Part shown: positions 1-7,535 of the stretch, piece after piece | How the letters are laid out: the number at the start of each line of letters is the position of its first letter | How positions within the stretch are numbered: position 1 is the stretch's first letter | Assembly (NCBI GenBank): GCA_003229755.1 | Contig: QIFJ01000234.1 | Location: 1 to 8,179, forward strand | Length of the DNA: 8,179 nucleotides | Reading direction: 5' to 3' | DNA from: Pseudomonadota bacterium | Lineage (GTDB): Bacteria > BMS3Abin14 | Notes under the pieces: model-generated | Told to the model about the DNA's origin: nothing | The model's input: the letters and a program-made list of their open reading frames with translations, nothing else | Databases searched by the model: none | Position numbers and translations under genes: made by a program

Positions 1-1199
1 ACAGTGGGAATCCCGCTCTTGTTGCCGCCGTGCTCAACGCCTTCAACTACACCCTCGTATATCCTCCTGGGATGAAGGATCCTGGGTGGAAGTTCTTCAC
101 TGAAAAAAGGCGACGCGAAACAGAAGACATCGGTGTTAAACAGCAGATTGGCGCCCTTTCCGGTACCGAAAGGATCCCTGTTAACACCTACAATGCCGGT
201 AAGAGCCCCCCCATACGGATCCAGTGCCGAGGGTGAATTGTGCGTCTCCACCTTGAAAACGAGGTTGTGATCATCATTGAACCTGATCACGCCTGCGTTA
301 TCTACGAACACGGAAAGGCAAATATCACGGCTGCCCACAGCCTGTCTTATTTTTTCGGTAGCGCCCACAATGAATGTTTTAAACAGGGAGTCTACTTCCT
401 GAACATTCCCGGTCTCGTCTCTGTAGCTGATCCGCGCGTTGAAGATCTTGTGCTTGCAGTGTTCGGACCAGGTCTGGGCGAGGGATTCGATCTCCACATC
501 CGTGACTTTCCGTCCGAGGCCCACCTCTTTTCTTTTCTTAATAACGTCCTCTCTTGCGAAATACTCCTTAATAGCCCTCATCTCCTCAACTGAAAGGGCA
601 AGAAGCATGTCGCGGGACAGAGCCAGCAGGGTCTCATCATCTCTATCTGTATCCACTTCCCCTACGCGTCCGCCACCTTCGATACTGACCCTGGGCACCT
701 CTGCCTCAAGACCTGTGTCCGGATCGAAATCCGATCCTGGAACTATATTCCAGCGGTGTAAGAGCTCATTTGCAAGGACCTGCGCGGCGGCTGCCTGCGC
801 GTCCTGGACGGAGATGTCGCCGCGAATGAGAAACTGGGTTGACGTGTAAACCTTCTCATCACCTACCAGCGGTCTGCCCAGTATCTGCGAAACAGCCTCA
901 CCAGCGGATCTGCCCACATTGTCCGTGACGCCGGGCTTGTAACCGACCTCGATCAGCATATCGAAATCCGATCTCAGTGGTGATTTGATGGAATATTCCT
1001 GTATTACAGGATCGGTGAGCGGACCTGAAGCTATGGTTTCCAGGATCTCAGGATCAAGGTCAATATCGAGGGTGTAGACGGTCACTGTGTTTACAGACTC
1101 CACAGATACTCCGGTCATCTCGTAGATATCTTTTGCTGCCCTCTCGCCCTTGGGATCCCTTACTCCGTCCCTGAATCCCACTTCAACCCGAACTGCCAA
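1..1199 (-). CDS. purSL: Phosphoribosylformylglycinamidine synthase, PurS-PurL fusion, N-terminal part (3' end outside window)
   Basis: FGAM synthase turns FGAR, glutamine and ATP into FGAM, step four of de novo purine synthesis. The frame is open to the left edge, giving 399 visible residues. The first ~155 are two PurS-like units in tandem: VRVEVGFRDGVRD (3-15) and MLIEVGYKPGVTD (81-93) begin matching repeats, each later followed by a VYT strand (41 and 118). After a linker comes the PurL catalytic part: LAQTWSEHCKHK (240-251), VETHNSPSALDPYGG (317-331) with nucleotide/Mg-binding character, then GVNRDPFGTGKGANL and HGGNKSGIPT (390-399). The remaining PurL half lies outside. Whether a PurQ glutaminase domain follows cannot be seen; in PurSL systems I expect a separate PurQ. 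The start TTG is 1 nt after the purB stop, with GGGGGAAGAG upstream. A purely PurL name is the main alternative. Confidence 0.92.
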   Translation of the reverse strand, partial: MAVRVEVGFRDGVRDPKGERAAKDIYEMTGVSVESVNTVTVYTLDIDLDPEILETIASGPLTDPVIQEYSIKSPLRSDFDMLIEVGYKPGVTDNVGRSAGEAVSQILGRPLVGDEKVYTSTQFLIRGDISVQDAQAAAAQVLANELLHRWNIVPGSDFDPDTGLEAEVPRVSIEGGGRVGEVDTDRDDETLLALSRDMLLALSVEEMRAIKEYFAREDVIKKRKEVGLGRKVTDVEIESLAQTWSEHCKHKIFNARISYRDETGNVQEVDSLFKTFIVGATEKIRQAVGSRDICLSVFVDNAGVIRFNDDHNLVFKVETHNSPSALDPYGGALTGIVGVNRDPFGTGKGANLLFNTDVFCFASPFFSEELPPRILHPRRIYEGVVEGVEHGGNKSGIPT

Positions 1200-1200
1200 C

Positions 1201-2502
1201 TTACTCTTCCCCCGAAAAAACCCTGTCGAAAACCAGTTTAACACCGGCAAACAGATCTGACGGTCCGAATACCGAAGCCAGCGCCTCCTTATCGAGCAGA
1301 CTGATGACATCTGGGTCCTTTTTTACGTGACCTTCGAAAGATTCATCGGAATCAAGAGAACTATGGGCGTTCCTCTGGACAATAGCGTAGGCGTCCTCCC
1401 TCGACATCCCCGAGTCCACAAGAGACAGGAGGAGTTTCTGGGAGCAGGTAGTTCCCCCGGAGATCTCCATATTAGCCTTCATTCGCTCAGGGTAGATGAC
1501 CAGTCCTTCCATCATTCCGGCAAACCGGTGGATCATAAAATCCAGCACAATAGTGGTATCCGGAAAGATCACCCTCTCTGCAGAAGAGTGGCTAATATCC
1601 CTCTCGTGCCAGAGTGGTATGTTCTCCATGGCAGTGAGACAGTATCCCCTCAGGAGCCTCGAAAGGCCCGTGAGGTTTTCCGAGAGGATCGGATTCTTCT
1701 TGTGGGGCATTGCTGACGACCCCTTTTGTCCCTTCGTAAAGGGTTCTGATACCTCTCCTACTTCGGTTCTTTGCAGGTGCCTTATCTCCACAGCAAACTT
1801 CTCTATGGAACAGGCCGCAAGCGCCATTGCCGTGATGTACTCAGCGTGCCTGTCCCTCTGGATCACCTGTGTCGCCACCTTCGCTGGACTCAGTCCAAGC
1901 TTCTCGCATACATATGATTCAACATCCGGAGAAAGGGTTGCGTAGGTTCCCACCGCCCCCGAGAGTTTGCCAACCGCTACTGTATCCCTCGCTTTTACGA
2001 TCCTGTCTTCTGCCCTTCCCAATTCTTCGTACCACAGGGCCATCTTCAGGCCGAAGGTGGTCGGCTCAGCATGAACACCGTGGGACCTTCCCATCATGAC
2101 CACATCCCTGGTCTCTTCGGCTCGAATCCTTAGTATATCCCTGCAGTTTGCAAGACCCTCGAGAATCAGGTTGGCGGCCTGGACCATCTGCACAGCAAAG
2201 GAGGTGTCAAGCACATCCGAGCTTGTCATGCCCAGGTGAATGTAGCGTGAATCGGGACCAACTTTTTCCGCAACGGAGGTCAGAAAGGCTATCACGTCGT
2301 GTTTTACTTCACGTTCGATCTCATCTATCCTGTCAACGTCGAATGCTGCCTTCTCACTGATAATCTTCAGCGAGTCATCAGGGACCCTGCCCAGTCTATT
2401 CAGGGCTTCGCAGGCCAGGATCTCTATCTGGAGCCATATACTGTATCGGTTCTCCGGCTCCCAAATGGCTGCCATTTCAGAACGTGTATACCTGGGTATC
2501 AA
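1201..2502 (-). CDS. purB: Adenylosuccinate lyase
   Basis: PurB acts twice in purine synthesis. It splits SAICAR to AICAR plus fumarate in the de novo route, and adenylosuccinate to AMP plus fumarate in the branch from IMP. The 433 residues match the bacterial short form. Signatures: (M)IPRYTRSEMAAIWEPENRY at the N-terminus, KHDV (67-70), TSSDVLDT (93-100), GRSHGVHAEPTTFG (138-151) with the presumed general acid H141, and the fumarase/lyase signature SSAMPHKKNP (262-271) whose serine loop supplies the base. The start is a TTG, supported by AGAAGG 7 nt upstream and by the typical N-terminus beginning right there. It begins 51 nt after the MBL gene and ends 1 nt before purSL, so the two purine genes are clearly one unit. 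Confidence 0.98.
   Translation of the reverse strand: MIPRYTRSEMAAIWEPENRYSIWLQIEILACEALNRLGRVPDDSLKIISEKAAFDVDRIDEIEREVKHDVIAFLTSVAEKVGPDSRYIHLGMTSSDVLDTSFAVQMVQAANLILEGLANCRDILRIRAEETRDVVMMGRSHGVHAEPTTFGLKMALWYEELGRAEDRIVKARDTVAVGKLSGAVGTYATLSPDVESYVCEKLGLSPAKVATQVIQRDRHAEYITAMALAACSIEKFAVEIRHLQRTEVGEVSEPFTKGQKGSSAMPHKKNPILSENLTGLSRLLRGYCLTAMENIPLWHERDISHSSAERVIFPDTTIVLDFMIHRFAGMMEGLVIYPERMKANMEISGGTTCSQKLLLSLVDSGMSREDAYAIVQRNAHSSLDSDESFEGHVKKDPDVISLLDKEALASVFGPSDLFAGVKLVFDRVFSGEE
1204..1213 (-). promoter_or_regulatory. Shine-Dalgarno of purSL inside the end of purB
   Basis: GGGGGAAGAG forms the last codons of purB and ends 4 nt before the proposed TTG start at 1199. It decides the start, and its position implies translational coupling to purB. 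Confidence 0.6.
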
Positions 2503-2509
2503 GAAAAAA

Positions 2510-2515
2510 CCTTCT
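2510..2515 (-). promoter_or_regulatory. Shine-Dalgarno fixing the purB TTG start
   Basis: AGAAGG lies 7 nt before the TTG at 2502, within the longer purine-rich run GGGAGAAAGAAGG. It supports TTG as the initiator codon, and no ATG in the frame lies at a better site. Confidence 0.7.
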
Positions 2516-2526
2516 TTCTCCCGTGG

Positions 2527-2552
2527 AACCTGATGAAGTTCTCCGACAGGTT
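2527..2552 (-). other. Small inverted repeat between MBL gene and purB
   Basis: AACCTG and CAGGTT (6 bp) are separated by 14 nt, directly after the tandem stops and before the purB ribosome-binding site. The stem is too short, and lacks a following T-run, to be called a terminator. It may be chance. Confidence 0.2.
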
Positions 2553-2553
2553 A

Positions 2554-3339
2554 CTAACGGAGATCAAGGCGCGCAAGAGGCATCGGTTCATGGGCCGATG
2601 CCGCTGTCAGTTTAACACTCCTGCCGTTAAGTCCAAGGATATCCTTAGCCGACCCTAATGCGAGATCAGGTTCGTTATTGATCTCAGAGAGGTGGGCAAG
2701 TGTAACTGATTCAAGCCCGGCGTGAAAAATATCGTCCAGTATCCCGGAAGATGCTTTATTGGAAAGGTGCCCACTGCGGCTGTTGACCCTCTGCTTAAGG
2801 AACCAGGGATAGGGCCCATCAATAAGCATCTGTTCGTCGTGGTTCGACTCCAGGATAACCACCCGGCAATTCCGCAGCCTGTCTCTGACAAGAATGGTGC
2901 CGTAGCCAAGATCGGTTGCCAGGCCTATCCGGGTATTTTCCATCTCCACAATGTAACCCACGGGATCGGCCGCATCGTGGGGAAGAGCAAATGGCATAAT
3001 GGAAAAGCCCGCCGTGTTAAAGGATCGTCCCGAATCGAAGCTGACTATTGTAATATCCTCCGGGAGCTGTGCGGCCAGGATCGTGGATGCTGTTCCATAT
3101 ACGGGGATCTTGAGCTTCCTTGCGAGAGGCACAACCCCACGCAGGTGGTCTGAATGCTCGTGAGTAAGAAGTATCCCCCTGATACGACCCGGCTCTCCGC
3201 CAGCGGAGACAGTTCTCCGGAGGATCTCCCGTGCGCTTAATCCGACATCGATAACAATAGCGCCCTCAGGGCCGTCGATGTAGGTCGAATTACCCTTGCT
3301 CCCGCTTGAAAGGACACTAAAGGTAATATATTCCATCAT
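2554..3339 (-). CDS. MBL-fold metallohydrolase, YycJ/WalJ type
   Basis: This 261-residue protein has a metallo-beta-lactamase fold. The N-terminal VLSSGSKGNSTYI block (9-21) and DVGLSAREI (31-39) are typical of the YycJ/WalJ group. The metal site is THEHSDH (59-65), with further candidate ligands H121, D143 and H191 in SGHLSN. The ESNHD motif (164-168) and the late AHLSEINN (215-222) also match that group. YycJ-like proteins in Firmicutes are linked to DNA metabolism and described as 5'-3' exonuclease-like; that function here is inferred by family only. Its start overlaps the dut stop in an ATGA arrangement. A second ATG follows at once, and GGAG lies 1 nt from the first and 4 nt from the second, so the second may be used. 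The gene ends in tandem stops TAG-TAA. Confidence 0.9.
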   Translation of the reverse strand: MMEYITFSVLSSGSKGNSTYIDGPEGAIVIDVGLSAREILRRTVSAGGEPGRIRGILLTHEHSDHLRGVVPLARKLKIPVYGTASTILAAQLPEDITIVSFDSGRSFNTAGFSIMPFALPHDAADPVGYIVEMENTRIGLATDLGYGTILVRDRLRNCRVVILESNHDEQMLIDGPYPWFLKQRVNSRSGHLSNKASSGILDDIFHAGLESVTLAHLSEINNEPDLALGSAKDILGLNGRSVKLTAASAHEPMPLARLDLR

Positions 3340-3803
3340 ACTCCGGTGTGTCCGAACCCCCCATGGCCTCGGCCCGTTTCGGGTAGTTCATCCACTATTT
3401 CAAGTAGTCCGGTCACCACCGGGGATATTACCATCTGGGCGATCCTCATGCCCCTCTTTATAGTAAAGGGGCTTTGGCCAAGATTCATGAGTATGACCTT
3501 GACTTCACCTCTGTAGTCAGGGTCAACCGTCCCCGGGCTGTTGGGAAGAACAATACCGCTTTCACTGGCCAGGCCGCTCCGGGGCCTTATTTGCGCTTCA
3601 AAACCCTCCGGCACGGCAATCTGGATACCGGTGGGGACCAGAACTCTCTCGCCCGGCGCAAGCACAATATTATCTGTCACTGCCGCTGCCAGATCCATGC
3701 CCGCTGCATGGTCGGTGGAATAGGACGGCAGGGGTATCCCTTCACCGTGAGGCAGAACTTTGCACTTAACTACCAGGGTATTTTTCTTACGCGAGGCCGG
3801 CAT
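3336..3803 (-). CDS. dut: Deoxyuridine 5'-triphosphate nucleotidohydrolase (dUTPase)
   Basis: dUTPase hydrolyses dUTP to dUMP and pyrophosphate, keeping uracil out of DNA and supplying dUMP for thymidylate synthesis. All five motifs of the homotrimeric family are present (numbering from the ATG at 3803, 155 residues): AGMDLAA (34-40), RPRSGLA (73-79), GTVDPDYRGE (91-100) with the catalytic Asp, RIAQMV (120-125), and the glycine-rich C-terminal arm RGHGGFGHTG (145-154) that closes over the nucleotide. The length is normal. I prefer the ATG at 3803 because GAGGA lies 8 nt before it; ATGs at 3818 and 3812 are in frame but have poorer sites. The start overlaps the end of the M16 gene by 17 nt (32 if 3818 is used). 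The TGA stop overlaps the next ATG, so translation of the two is probably coupled. Confidence 0.97.
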   Translation of the reverse strand: MPASRKKNTLVVKCKVLPHGEGIPLPSYSTDHAAGMDLAAAVTDNIVLAPGERVLVPTGIQIAVPEGFEAQIRPRSGLASESGIVLPNSPGTVDPDYRGEVKVILMNLGQSPFTIKRGMRIAQMVISPVVTGLLEIVDELPETGRGHGGFGHTGV

Positions 3804-5058
3804 TGAGATCATCCTCATTCACCGGCCCGATAACAGTAAGCGCCATCCGATCAGGATCGATAATTGTCACTGCGAGATCGCGTATATCTCCGGCAGTTAC
3901 CCTGTCGATCCCCTCTACGATCTGTTCGGGCGTGATGTGCCGGCCATAGTATATCTCATTCCGGGCGAGCTGGCTCATCCTGTTGCTTGTGCTTTCAAGA
4001 CCAAGAAGGAGGTTGCCCTTAAGCTGTCTTTTGGCAACGTCCAGTTCCACCATTGAGACAGGCTTTTCTCTGAGCTTTTCAGACTCCTGCCTGACCAGAT
4101 CCAGGGCCGTTGGAAACCCGTCTATGGATGTTCCGCAATATATGGTAAGCATACCCGTATCCTGGTAAGCAGACGGGTAACTATAGACCGAATAAGCGAG
4201 ACCGTGCTCTTCCCTTACCTTCTGAAAAAGTCTGGAACTCATACCCGCTCCGAGGATGGTATTCATGAGAAACAGCGCGTAACGCCTTTCATCGCCCACA
4301 GAGATCCCCTCGAAACCTGTACAGAAGTGGACCTGTTCAAGATCCCGGTTCACGACCTTGATACGGGGAGTAGGTTCGGGAGCTTTCCGGATCTCAGGAG
4401 ACCGGCCCTTTGCAAGTCCGCCATAGGTTATATCTAACTCTTTAAGCAGCTTATCCGGATCCAGGGCACCTGCGGCAGTGATGATTATGGAACCGGGGCA
4501 GTATCGCTCCTTATGGTAGGAGAGGATGGACTTTCTCTTGATCGTCTTGAGTGAATCGGAGGTTCCCAGAATAGGTCTTCCGAGGCTGTGGCCGGACCAG
4601 AATTCCCTGGTGTGCAGATCGTGAACAAAATCCTCAGGAGCATCCTCCACCATGGATATCTCCTGGAGGATTATCTCCCTCTCCCTCTTGATGTCTTCAT
4701 CACGAAACAGGGAGTTCATTGTTGTGTCAGAGAGAATACTCAGGGCATTGGGAAGGGAATCACCGAGTACTTTTGCGTAAAAGGAGGTGAACTCCTTGCT
4801 GGTAAAGGCGTTGAGAGTCCCTCCCAGGGAGTCTATCTCCAGGGCGATCTGCTTCGCGCTCCTGCTTGGAGTACCTTTGAAGGCAAGGTGCTCGATAAGA
4901 TGACTGATCCCCACCAGATTCGGATCTTCATCTCTGGAACCGGTGAGAACCCACAGACCGATGCTTATGGACGAAAAATCGCTCAGGGGCTCAATAATTA
5001 CCCTGAGTCCATTATTAAGAACTTCTCTGAAAATACCCACAGATGATCTCGCGGTCAT
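3787..5058 (-). CDS. M16 family zinc peptidase (processing-peptidase/pitrilysin-like)
   Basis: The 423-residue protein has the two-lobe layout of short M16 peptidases. The N-terminal lobe carries the inverted zinc motif HLIEH (H53, E56, H57) and the third ligand E133 in ILQEIS, exactly 76 residues after H57, the family spacing. The C-terminal lobe has the substrate-binding R/Y pair in VREEHGLAYSVYS (R282, Y289). No signal peptide is visible, so it is probably cytoplasmic. Substrates are unknown; relatives degrade peptides or process presequences. Genes of this type often lie directly after pnp. The start is uncertain: the ATG at 5058 has no Shine-Dalgarno, and the bases just before it read CCTCC. 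Initiation may rely on coupling to pnp 9 nt upstream, or use the in-frame GTG at codon 7. The 3' end overlaps dut. Confidence 0.93.
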   Translation of the reverse strand: MTARSSVGIFREVLNNGLRVIIEPLSDFSSISIGLWVLTGSRDEDPNLVGISHLIEHLAFKGTPSRSAKQIALEIDSLGGTLNAFTSKEFTSFYAKVLGDSLPNALSILSDTTMNSLFRDEDIKREREIILQEISMVEDAPEDFVHDLHTREFWSGHSLGRPILGTSDSLKTIKRKSILSYHKERYCPGSIIITAAGALDPDKLLKELDITYGGLAKGRSPEIRKAPEPTPRIKVVNRDLEQVHFCTGFEGISVGDERRYALFLMNTILGAGMSSRLFQKVREEHGLAYSVYSYPSAYQDTGMLTIYCGTSIDGFPTALDLVRQESEKLREKPVSMVELDVAKRQLKGNLLLGLESTSNRMSQLARNEIYYGRHITPEQIVEGIDRVTAGDIRDLAVTIIDPDRMALTVIGPVNEDDLNAGLA

Positions 5059-5067
5059 ATGGAGGAT

Positions 5068-7185
5068 TCAGGACCGGGGGGTGTCGGAATGTTCTTCTTC
5101 CTTCAACTCCCTCTCGGCCGCTTTTTTACTCAAACGGATCTTGCCATCCCTGCCAATTTCGAGAACCTTGACATCGACCATATCACCCTCTTTGACAACA
5201 TCTTCGACCTTGTTGACCCTGTGCTCGGCGAGCTGTGAGATGTGGACAAGGCCGTCGGTGCCAGGCAGAACCTCAACGAAGGCACCGAAATCAACTACTT
5301 TTCTGACGAGCCCTCTGTAGATCTTGCCAATTTCGGGCTCCTCTATGATCCTCTCTATCATTTCCAGCGCCCTCTTTCCGGCGTCTTCATCTACTGAAGC
5401 GATAACGACCGTTCCATCGTCCTCCACCTCCACTTTTGCCCCGGTCTCCTCGATAATCTGACGAATGATCTTACCGCCAGGACCTATGATCTCGCGGATC
5501 TTGTCCGGCTTAACCTTAATGGTTATAAGCCTTGGAGCATATTGTGAAATATCAGGTCTGGCGGTACTTAAGTATGCATCCATCCTGTCGAGGATAAACA
5601 TCCTGCCCTCCATGGCCTGAAGGAGGGCTCGGGACATAAGCTCGGAGCTTACACCCTCTATCTTTATATCCATCTGGAGGGCCGTAATGCCTTTTCTGGT
5701 ACCGGCAACCTTGAAGTCCATGTCACCAAGGTGGTCTTCAGCTCCCAGGATATCGGAAAGGACAACATGCTTTTCGGGCGTATAGATAAGGCCCATCGCA
5801 ATACCGGCAACAGCGGCGGAAACAGGTACGCCGGCATCCATAAGAGCCAGGCTTGCACCGCATATTGAGGCCATGGAAGACGACCCGTTGGATTCCAGCA
5901 CATCCGCAACAACACGGATAGTGTATGGAAAGTCCTCTTTCGAGGGTAACAGGCTCTTCACACCACGTGCAGCAAGGTTACCGTGGCCGATCTCGCGCCT
6001 GGCGGGACCCCTGAGGAACCTGGCCTCACCGACGCTAAAGGGTGGAAAATTATAGTGGAACATGAATTTCCGTCTGTAGTCCGCCTCAAGAGCGTCCACT
6101 CTCTGCTCATCCTCAGCCGTACCCAGAGTGGTTACAACCAGCGCCTGGGTCTCCCCTCTTGTGAAGATGGCAGAACCATGAGTCCTGGGCAGGATTCCCA
6201 CCTGACAGGTTATTTCACGAACCTCCGTGGGCTTTCTGCCGTCGATGCGCTGTTCGGTATCGAGGACCTGCCTTCGCATCAACTCTTTTTCCAGATCTCT
6301 CAGTATAGAATCGATATCCGGAGCCAGGGACTCGGTGCCCTCCTTCTCTCCGTACTCCGCAACTGCCTGGTCCCGTATCTCCCTGAGGCGCTCTTTGCGT
6401 TCTTTCTTTTCTACGAGCCCGAGTGCATCGGATATCTCATCGCGGCAAAAGTTATTGATGGTTGTTTCGAGTTCCTCATTATGGGAGGGAGGCTCATAAT
6501 TCCACTTTTCCTTGCCGGCTGCCGCCTTCAATTCCTCCTGCATATCGACCATTGCGATAATCTGTTCATGGGCGAACTGGAGCGCTCCGAGCATTTCGTC
6601 CTCGCTCACTTCCTTCGCCTCCCCTTCAACCATCGTTATCGCGTCCCTGGTACCGGCGACCAGGACATCTATCCTGCACTCTTCAAGCTCGGCGAACGTG
6701 GGATTCAGGATGTGATTCCCATCTTTCATCCCTATACGGACGGCGCCTATTATCTCGTCGAAGGGAATATCCGATACAGCCAGAGCAGCCGATGACGCTA
6801 TCAAAGCGATAACATCCGGGTCATTCTCCCTGTCGACGGAAAGTATGTTTATAATGATCTGAGTCTCGTAGGAAAAACCCTTTGGAAAAAGAGGCCTGAT
6901 CGATCTGTCGATCAAGCGGCTCGTAAGTGTATCCTTTTCCGTAGGGCGCCCCTCACGTTTGAAAAAGCCGCCTGGTATCTTCCCGGCGGCATAGGTTTTT
7001 TCCTGATAGTTGACAGTCAGGGGTAGAAAATCTACTCCCTCTCTTGGATCGGGCATCGTCACTGCCGTAGCCAGAACTACGGTATCCGCATACCTTGCCA
7101 GAACAGCTCCGTTTGCCTGCCTGGCAAGAGCCCCGGTCTCCAGCGTAATTGTACGTCCTCCCCATTCAATATTAACCTGTTTCAT
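5068..7185 (-). CDS. pnp: Polyribonucleotide nucleotidyltransferase (PNPase)
   Basis: PNPase is a trimeric 3'-to-5' phosphorolytic exoribonuclease. It releases nucleoside diphosphates during mRNA decay and can also add 3' tails. The 705 residues match the usual ~700. In order: first RNase PH domain (about 1-145, with FFKREGRPTEKDTLTSRLIDR from 75), an all-helical linker domain (about 235-310), then the second RNase PH domain (about 315-545). The second carries TRGETQ (342-347) and GSSSM (434-438) at the phosphate site, plus D484, D490 and K492, which line up with E. coli D486, D492 and K494. A KH domain follows (about 553-597) with the GPGG loop at 568-571, then an S1 domain (about 620-688). 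The tail after S1 is short and acidic. All catalytic and RNA-binding elements are present, so the enzyme should be active. The stop TGA is 9 nt before the M16 gene. Confidence 0.98.
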   Translation of the reverse strand: MKQVNIEWGGRTITLETGALARQANGAVLARYADTVVLATAVTMPDPREGVDFLPLTVNYQEKTYAAGKIPGGFFKREGRPTEKDTLTSRLIDRSIRPLFPKGFSYETQIIINILSVDRENDPDVIALIASSAALAVSDIPFDEIIGAVRIGMKDGNHILNPTFAELEECRIDVLVAGTRDAITMVEGEAKEVSEDEMLGALQFAHEQIIAMVDMQEELKAAAGKEKWNYEPPSHNEELETTINNFCRDEISDALGLVEKKERKERLREIRDQAVAEYGEKEGTESLAPDIDSILRDLEKELMRRQVLDTEQRIDGRKPTEVREITCQVGILPRTHGSAIFTRGETQALVVTTLGTAEDEQRVDALEADYRRKFMFHYNFPPFSVGEARFLRGPARREIGHGNLAARGVKSLLPSKEDFPYTIRVVADVLESNGSSSMASICGASLALMDAGVPVSAAVAGIAMGLIYTPEKHVVLSDILGAEDHLGDMDFKVAGTRKGITALQMDIKIEGVSSELMSRALLQAMEGRMFILDRMDAYLSTARPDISQYAPRLITIKVKPDKIREIIGPGGKIIRQIIEETGAKVEVEDDGTVVIASVDEDAGKRALEMIERIIEEPEIGKIYRGLVRKVVDFGAFVEVLPGTDGLVHISQLAEHRVNKVEDVVKEGDMVDVKVLEIGRDGKIRLSKKAAERELKEEEHSDTPRS

Positions 7186-7192
7186 AAGAAAA

Positions 7193-7198
7193 CTCCTG
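7193..7198 (-). promoter_or_regulatory. Shine-Dalgarno of pnp
   Basis: CAGGAG sits 7 nt before the pnp ATG and fixes that start. The 45-nt rpsO-pnp gap shows no terminator and no convincing hairpin of the kind cut by RNase III ahead of E. coli pnp. Confidence 0.75.
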
Positions 7199-7230
7199 AA
7201 ATGCGATAGTAGATGTGGAAAAGATGGACG

Positions 7231-7500
7231 TTACCTTCGGAGGCCCAGCTTTTTGACAATAGCCCTGTACCTCTCAATATCCCCGGACTTAAGGTAGTTA
7301 AGCAGCCTTCGTCTGCGACCAACCATCTTTAAGAGACCCACTCGGGAATGATGGTCCTTCTTGTGGGTTTTGAAATGCTCCGTAAGCTCATGGATCCTCT
7401 TCGTAAGAAGCGCTATCTGCACTTCAGGAGATCCTGTATCTGATGGATGCAGCCTGTTCTCGTCGATAAGCTCCCGCTTGACTTCAATGTTGAGTGACAT
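7231..7500 (-). CDS. rpsO: 30S ribosomal protein S15
   Basis: S15 is a primary 16S rRNA-binding protein of the small-subunit platform. It binds the three-way junction of helices 20-22 and nucleates assembly of the central domain. The product is 89 residues, the usual length. It shows the family landmarks in order: a LHPSDTGSPEVQIALLT block near residues 17-33, helices with the HKKDHHSR motif (46-53) that contacts rRNA, and the basic GRRRRLLNYL segment (61-70), ending in a KKLGLRR tail. The ATG start is fixed by the AAAGGAGGA site. The stop is 45 nt before pnp, the order seen in E. coli and most bacteria. Autoregulation through the leader is known for S15 in several phyla and is plausible here. 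Confidence 0.98.
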   Translation of the reverse strand: MSLNIEVKRELIDENRLHPSDTGSPEVQIALLTKRIHELTEHFKTHKKDHHSRVGLLKMVGRRRRLLNYLKSGDIERYRAIVKKLGLRR

Positions 7501-7510
7501 GATCTGGTGT

Positions 7511-7519
7511 TCCTCCTTT
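7511..7519 (-). promoter_or_regulatory. Strong Shine-Dalgarno of rpsO
   Basis: AAAGGAGGA lies 10 nt before the rpsO ATG. It is the longest anti-16S match in the window, as expected for a highly expressed ribosomal protein gene. Confidence 0.85.
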
Positions 7520-7526
7520 CTGACAA

Positions 7527-7535
7527 TCTATAGCA
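7527..7535 (-). promoter_or_regulatory. Possible extended -10 element for rpsO
   Basis: The transcript-strand sequence TGCTATAGA resembles an extended -10 box (TG-n-TATAAT) with four of six hexamer bases matching. The -35 position at a 17-nt spacer reads ATAAAA, which is a poor match. Transcription would start near 7520, leaving a leader of only about 20 nt that carries the Shine-Dalgarno but excludes the hairpins. This is a weak call, made in an AT-rich stretch where such matches arise by chance. Confidence 0.25.

Noticed and set aside
60..115. Possible frameshift in purSL near a run of six A at 103-108
   Set aside because: Recounting the run keeps the frame open, and the protein continues correctly through ILHPRRIYEGVVEGVEHGGNKSGIP. 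There is no break.
30..849. Three plus-strand open frames in the left 850 bases
   Set aside because: They overlap one another and sit opposite the conserved PurSL frame, and none resembles a known protein.
5983..6795. Long plus-strand open frame of 270 codons
   Set aside because: It lies wholly opposite pnp, whose protein is conserved throughout, and its translation shows no recognisable domain. It is a shadow of the coding strand.
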